Shown here in pieces: positions 58,571 to 64,000 of a stretch of DNA of 64,000 nucleotides. Position 1 is the first letter of the stretch. Every line of letters begins with the position of its first letter. Both the position numbers and the translations under genes were made by a program. Origin of the DNA: Basidiobolus meristosporus CBS 931.73. Its lineage: Eukaryota; Basidiobolomycota; Basidiobolomycetes; Basidiobolales; Basidiobolaceae. Where the stretch lies: positions 23,991-87,990 of the forward strand of contig MCFE01000355.1 in assembly GCA_002104905.1 (NCBI GenBank), given 5' to 3'. The notes under the pieces are model-generated. The model was not told where the DNA came from, did no database searches, and saw only the letters and a list, made by a program, of their open reading frames with translations.

Positions 58571-59084
58571 AGTAAAGCTTTTACCACCAACCAGCTGTGG
58601 TGAGAATATAGAGTAATCCACCAGCTCTCTTAGTCACATTCCTGATATTCAAAACTGTCACCACAGCCACTGGTTTGTCATGGGAGAGTCACTGAGCCAC
58701 AATCCCTAGCTTGATGGGCATCTTAATGGAAGTGTATGCATGATTATTACAATTTGGGAATCCCATGTGCTAGGACCTTGAAAGTCAGAATAGATATGAA
58801 CCACCAGCTGGTTCTCAATGAGAGTGCAGCTTGCTTCAATTTTGGCAAAGACAAAGAGGCATCTCCTGTCTGCACTGCAAGTGATACAGCAAAAGAAATC
58901 CATCCCCTAAGTAAAATGATTCCAGATGGTGGTAGATTTTGCGTTTACGCCTACAAATTCACATTTACTTGGTGTGTGAGCTTTGCTGTATCTTGCCCAT
59001 GCTCTTGTTTAGGGGGACCAATATTTTGGTGAAAATATTTCGAGTAAATCCCACTCATGAGCACGCTCAATGCTGGTATTAGTA
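58571..59084. other. spacer between transposon island and calcium channel gene
   Basis: No repeat partner found elsewhere in the window. A plus frame (58736-59032) and a minus frame (58706-58903) are open but show no recognisable motif and overlap each other; neither is supported by homology I can see. It may be part of another host gene remnant or the distal 3' flank of CCH1. Confidence 0.35.
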
Positions 59085-59090
59085 TTTATT
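59085..59090 (-). terminator. CCH1: polyadenylation signal of CCH1
   Basis: AATAAA on the minus strand (TTTATT on plus), about 370 bases after the CCH1 stop codon. It is the only such hexamer well placed downstream, so it is a reasonable end for a ~370-nt 3' UTR. Confidence 0.5.
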
Positions 59091-59461
59091 GACAATGGGT
59101 TCAAAATTGAAGTGGGGGAGGGGTGATTGAAGTGTACAGTGTGGGCGGGATTGTGCATAAGGTCTATAGATGCTCTGGTTCCATCTCCGCCTCCTCTTCC
59201 GAGTCCTCGGTGCTACTCGCATCTGTATTTTCTTGCAAGATATCTGTTGTTGGTCAGTAAAGTATCCTCAGAAAGTCGACCCGGAAAACCACCACTTTAC
59301 CATGCCATTGATTCTCCCTGAAGGCACATAAGTACCCATCTGCTTGGGTCTTGTCCAGGTGGTTCAAACTGGAGATGCTGTCATCGTCACTTTCATCACT
59401 ATACCCACTAGAGAAGCATACAGTTACCAGGGCGAACAGTCAACCGGTGATACGAAACCAC

Positions 59462-62400
59462 TTACGGGTATGGTGAATAAGACGGCGACCGGTCATTGTT
59501 ACTGGCCGACATCATCCCGGGACTAGAAGTATAGTTCGACCGCATCTCTGTGGCCAAGAGCTCTTCCTCATCGATCACAATCTCTGGGCCGGTGATGATG
59601 GATACTTCTAAAAGGAAAGATTCGGTTTAGCTCAGGGAAAGGTACCAAGAGAGTACTGGGTTTGGTTACTGGATGTCTCATAAGAGGCAAAGCCCATGTT
59701 GTTGCGACGTGCATCTCTTAATCGCTTTTTTTGGACGGCGATCCGTAGAAAGCCTTTGAGTGTGTCCAGGCGAACTTTATCAACAATCTGATCCACTCGC
59801 TCCTTACGCTTGATATAGTCGGTGGGTCTACATTGAGGCAAGGGTTGGTACAAAAGCGACAGGGTCTCAGCATGACTACCAACAACACCTACAGGAAACT
59901 CTTCACGGGGTCTGTCAACTTGTAGATGGACAAAAGCAGGAGCATCTTTGTGAAACTAATCTTCCGACCGTTCACGCCAAGATCCATGGCCTCCTAGCAG
60001 GATATAGAGCTTGTAAGTAATCAGGGCAGCACACATCATATCCACGAGCCAACCTGATAAACCAAGTTATAGATCTGTTTCCTTTGACGAATCTCGGCGG
60101 GATTCAGATTCGTCAACCGGATATTCAACGCAGTCAAGTCAGGAAGCCTCGTCTCCGGACGCCGATCAATCAACTCGATCACGTTTTTGCTAGAGCTGTT
60201 TCGTAGCACTTGCTGGTGCAGTAAGTCAGGCTTCTGCTGAATACAGCAATCGCGTAGCAGTGCCGTCACAGAGTACTCATCGGGGTATATCTTGACGTCG
60301 AATGGGGTGGACAATTTCTGACAGATACAAACTGTTAATAAACCTACACTGGGCAGGAAGCAACCCGGTCTTACCGAAAGAAGCTTCACGATGTCCTTCT
60401 GATATATGTATCCATTCCCGTGAATATCGACCTCGCTCCAAGCTTTCTTGAAGGTAATCAATTGTCAAGGACAGTACAATGGGAGATCGTGGTACTCATC
60501 GAACCGGTAACTGAAAAAGGATATTTTCTGATGTCATCTCTCTTCATTAACGAGTACGACGAGGCGATTTGGTAGCAATAGGAGAATCCGTCCATCACCA
60601 CCACTACGAAGAGGTTGGCGAAGATGTACATGGAGATGACGTTGAAAGAAATGAATAGGAAATATGCCCAGACAGGACTGCCACAGTCAGTCTCGAGGTA
60701 GAATCGAGCGGAGCCAACACACTCGGGTGTTTGGACGACGAAGTCATGCATGAAGCTGTTCCACCCTTCACCAGTGGACATCCCGGCCAGATTTAAGATG
60801 GAATTGGCAAAAGTCCGGAAATTGGCATGGGCACCTCCGTTCTCACCCATCTTGGTCAAGCTGAAGATTTCCATGAACGCTATGGCGTAGATCACGAACA
60901 GCAGGAACCAAACAGCCAAGAGGTTGACAATGGTCCTCAGACTAACACTAGAAGTTTGACAACACGATTCAGCAGGAATGCCAGACGATGTGACGAATAT
61001 GTCATGAGGACTTACAACATGCTGCGCAGAAGTTGGTGCAAGCTGTCCACTTTTTGAACCACCTTGAACAACACAAGGGTGACAAATATCCTTAACGCAA
61101 GGCGAGAGCCATTCGGCGTGTTGAAGATGAACTTCTCAAACAGTTGGGAAACGGTGGAGATTGCCAGGCCGAAAGTGATCACAATATCAAACACATTCCA
61201 GGGATTCATGAGTACCTGGGTAACCGATGCTCAGACAGTATACAGCCACAAAATCAGCGAAAAGGCCTACCAATTTGACGCCCAGGCCTAGACACTTCAC
61301 TCCAATCTCAAATATGTATCCTAGAAAAACCAAACCAAAGAGGATATCTACCCCATGTTAGGTAACGTCGGCTTATACGGGCCGAACTGTCAAAGTACCT
61401 TTTGCCGTGTTCACTGCCTCAGGTTGTCCGTGATACTGGGTCACCAAAAGTAGTGCATCGAATATGGTGACGCCAACCACAAAGCGGAATAGGAACCCGT
61501 TTTTCTCGATGGCCTTCTTGTAGCACCATTGACGTATGGTGTCCCGTGGAGGGTACAGAGGGCGAATCGATGGCTTGATCTGTTTCAACTGATTCTTCAT
61601 GTCAATCCATCTCCGTTGCTCAGCGGTGAGAAACGCAGTTCCATTACGGGTGTTGAAATTCTCGATGATTACCGCAACGAACAGGGTTAGCACAAACACA
61701 GCGCCTACGATGTTGTAAAGCATGAAAAATATGGCATTGTACCACGAATACCGATCCTCAGGCTGTATGTTGTATCCCTTGACTTTCATGGTGGTCAGCA
61801 TGACATCCACCCAGCCTTCGTTGGAGACGATTTCAAACAGCACCAACAACGAGGATCGGAAGCTGTCGAAATTGAAGCCGTCGGGATTGGACCAAACACG
61901 CGGCTTCCACATTTTGATGGTGGCATCGAAGTACAGCCCTTTGCAGTCTCCACGAGTTAGGATATTTGGCGCAGTATCATTACAGCTGTACATAAGGCCA
62001 GCAAAGAGATTCAGGCCGTAGATAGAGAAAGGCAGGATGAAACAAAGGGAAAGCAGGACAGCGTCGATAATACGTGGAAGTCCTGAGTACAACGTGCCAT
62101 AGAACACCTCTCGTACGGCCGAGAAATAACTAGCAATTCTTAATGCTCTGAACCCTTTGGCCGCCCTTAATGTTCTTGGAATTCCGGTTGGTTCCTTAGG
62201 ATTGATCGCCAAGGTGATGTACAGGGTAATTAAGACTGAAAAATCCACTCGATTCCAAACGCTTTTCCAATAAGCGTCCGGCGTAAACAAGAATCCATCA
62301 GCAATGACACGGATCAAGAACTCCAGGGTGAATATGATCGTTATGATGATGTCCACGATAAAGAACATATCAATATCTCGATGATGAATTGGGATGATTT

Positions 62401-64000
62401 CTAGCCGGCCAAATTTCCTAAGCAATCGCTCGCGCTGTGCAAACGGAGTATTCAGCGCAGCAAACACAACGCTGACTATCACGCATATCAGGATGAACCC
62501 GTTGAAAAGGTGACTCCATGTGAAATGGCTGAATGAAAAGGTCTCAATCGAAGGATCTGAATTACCCACAAGCACTTTGCAAAATCTTCGTATCGGATTG
62601 TTCCTCTTGAATATAAAAAGGGATGTATCATACGTAGGGTGTGCCGTCATGAAGTCATTAAGAATTGCTTCGCGTTGGTTATAGTGCTCATTTGAGGTGT
62701 TTCCCTCGTAGGTAGTCCTGTCTAGATTGGAGTCTTCTCTTTCGGTCCCGAACGTGTTGCTGGTGTTATTTCTAGCTTCTGCGTGTTTCTTTTTTCCATG
62801 GAAAAATCTTCGCAGGCGAGCAGTAAATCCCTGTGGGCTCGTTCTCCTTGCTTGATTGTTATCCACCTAGATGAGGAAAGAATTAGCGACGTCCGCTCTA
62901 GCCAACCCAATAGCTAACGTACTTTCGTATTCGATTCTTGTAGAAATTCACGCGCAGCACGCTTTTGGACTGGTAGCACGAGGTTTGAAGGAATGCTGTC
63001 TACCTCCAGCGCCTTTGGACTTGGCTTTAAGTAATAATATGGATTCCATTTACTGAGTTGACATGGCTCGTATAAGTCACAGTTGTCATGGTAAAAGCAG
63101 ATTCACGAAAATGATACCTGATGACATTTTGACTCTCTTGCTGCCTCGTTTCGATCCGCTTCACAGTCTCCTCGAGTTGCATTTTACGCTTTTGCTCCTC
63201 GTCCATTTCAAAATTCTCCACTATCACGGCGACGAACATGTTGAGCAATATAACTAAGCATGGATTAGGTTTCTGGAGAATAATACCACGCCCAGACATA
63301 AATACTCACAATTGGAAAAGCAGAAAAACAGAAGAATAAACACGGAAGAAAAGACCGCCATGTTGTATTGCCGCTGGATACCAGGCAGGCTGAACAGCGT
63401 GTCAGTCCAGTTGTCTCCCGAGAAAATCTAGTACACTCGAAGTGTCATTTGGGAGAAGTCGAGAATTCTTTGTAAATCAAATGCGTACCTGGAAGAGAGC
63501 CAGGAAACTGGCAGCAAAGTTGTCAAAATTCATATACATGTTATCGCTAGATTGTATTTGGCCACCAAATAGCTGCATCGCCTAGTAGAAAAGTTGGATG
63601 TGATTAGCGACTAGTCGATTATTGTAGAATGGAAGAACCTCTTACCACCGTGGCGCTAACCCCGATGCATATGACGATGAAAAGAAACAAATTCATCATG
63701 CCAACAACATTACCCACTGTACGAGCCTGGACAGGAAAGGTAAGTCATACTTGCAGGATCCATCGAGTCTCAGGGAAGACACCTACAATCAATTTTCGAA
63801 TCCGTGGTACACCATCACAATACGATAAACCTCGCTATTTGAAACACCGTGAAGTAGCGATAGAGCATTCCTGAGAAGGCGGTGGGGATTGGGGGTATCT
63901 GGATTATGCAGGTGATCACTGCCAGGAACAGATCCAACCTATTCCTTTTGGAGGAGCAAAATTTACTATGGCGGTCAGGTCGCCGTGTGGCGAAATACCG
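59462..64000 (-). CDS. CCH1: Cch1-type voltage-gated calcium channel alpha subunit (5' end outside window)
   Basis: Plasma-membrane calcium channel (Cch1, normally partnered by Mid1). Exons: 64000-63787, 63726-63646, 63581-63489, 63427-63310, 63253-63118, 63052-62923, 62866-61399, 61320-61271, 61215-61016, 60947-60512, 60446-60375, 60317-60054, 59993-59893, 59827-59646, 59607-59462. From exon 2 the phases close perfectly to TAA (1158 codons). Visible: repeat II end with P-loop FQIFSGDNWTD; repeat III with S4 RTLRAAKGFRALRIASYF and P-loop FEIVSNEGWVDVM; repeat IV with P-loop MSTGEGWNSFMHDF; an EF-hand-like EVDIHGNGYI; a cytoplasmic tail. All P-loops keep the G/N-acidic-x-W pattern. Repeat I and the N-terminus lie beyond the edge. 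Exon 1 has a frame problem in S4 of repeat II (see findings). Introns at 60447 and 59608 are the least certain. Confidence 0.92.

Noticed and set aside
58706-59032. Overlapping frames on both strands as a small host gene
   Set aside because: No motif, no repeat or homologue in the window, and the frames contradict each other; left as unannotated spacer.
63727-63750. A 24-nt intron in CCH1 that would keep the sequence after PRIRKLI as exon
   Set aside because: Too short for a spliceosomal intron. The 60-nt intron 63727-63786 has good GT and AG ends, keeps phase and fits the family better.
1-64000. tRNA, rRNA or other structured RNA genes
   Set aside because: I scanned for conserved tRNA box sequences and rRNA-like blocks and found none I could support; a covariance-model search would be decisive.

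Overview
The window is eukaryotic and almost certainly fungal, most likely a filamentous basidiomycete. It holds one host gene: the 3' two thirds of a Cch1-type calcium channel (minus strand, 59462 to the right edge), split by 14 short introns, mostly 55-65 nt. The remaining ~58 kb is a transposon island, visibly more AT-rich than the channel gene, with all elements in fungal style (tnp2-family DNA transposons, PIF/Harbinger, copia, gypsy and a chromovirus). The species assignment is inference; no rRNA, tRNA or mitochondrial marker is present.

Layout: 1-11650 is a decayed tnp2-family transposon (copy A) with an accessory gene on the minus strand and the transposase on the plus strand. It is cut by a PIF/Harbinger element (H1, 2085-5499), two solo LTRs of a ~1.07-kb family (LTR-G) and a foldback MITE (M1). 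11662-13850 has another MITE (M2) and tnp2 copy F. 14175-22588 is a gypsy element (family B) whose 5' LTR holds a decayed Harbinger (H4). H4 holds a solo copia LTR and a copia element (C2), and the C2 3' LTR holds a solo LTR-B: four nested layers. 22800-31430 contains further gypsy-B pieces interrupted by copia C3, MITE M3 and more solo LTR-B. 31440-38700 has tnp2 copies D, E and B. 39101-42725 is a second near-complete Harbinger (H2), inverted relative to H1 and inserted in tnp2 copy C (38740-45235), which also holds MITE M4. 45240-51115 is accessory-gene remnants, another solo LTR-G, a 3' Harbinger fragment (H3), a copia RT fragment and tnp2 copy G. 51593-56553 is the best-preserved retroelement, a chromodomain-bearing gypsy (chromovirus) with gag intact and pol broken at several single positions. 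56554-58570 is a MITE half, a copia gag start and tnp2 copy H.

The elements interact. The Harbinger transposases of H1 and H2 (294 codons each, both open) share terminal inverted repeats with the ~733-bp MITEs, and all leave 3-bp ATT/AAT duplications, so they are plausible mobilisers of the MITEs. The second Harbinger gene is broken in both H1 and H2. Target-site duplications and empty sites allow many insertions to be ordered. Every tnp2, copia and gypsy-B coding region is a pseudogene.

Two points matter most for a reader. First, the foldback MITE family and the tnp2 accessory gene are the best candidates for undescribed elements. Second, the Cch1 gene reads cleanly through 14 exons, but its S4 segment of repeat II needs two 1-nt corrections, which suggests sequencing errors or a recent lesion.
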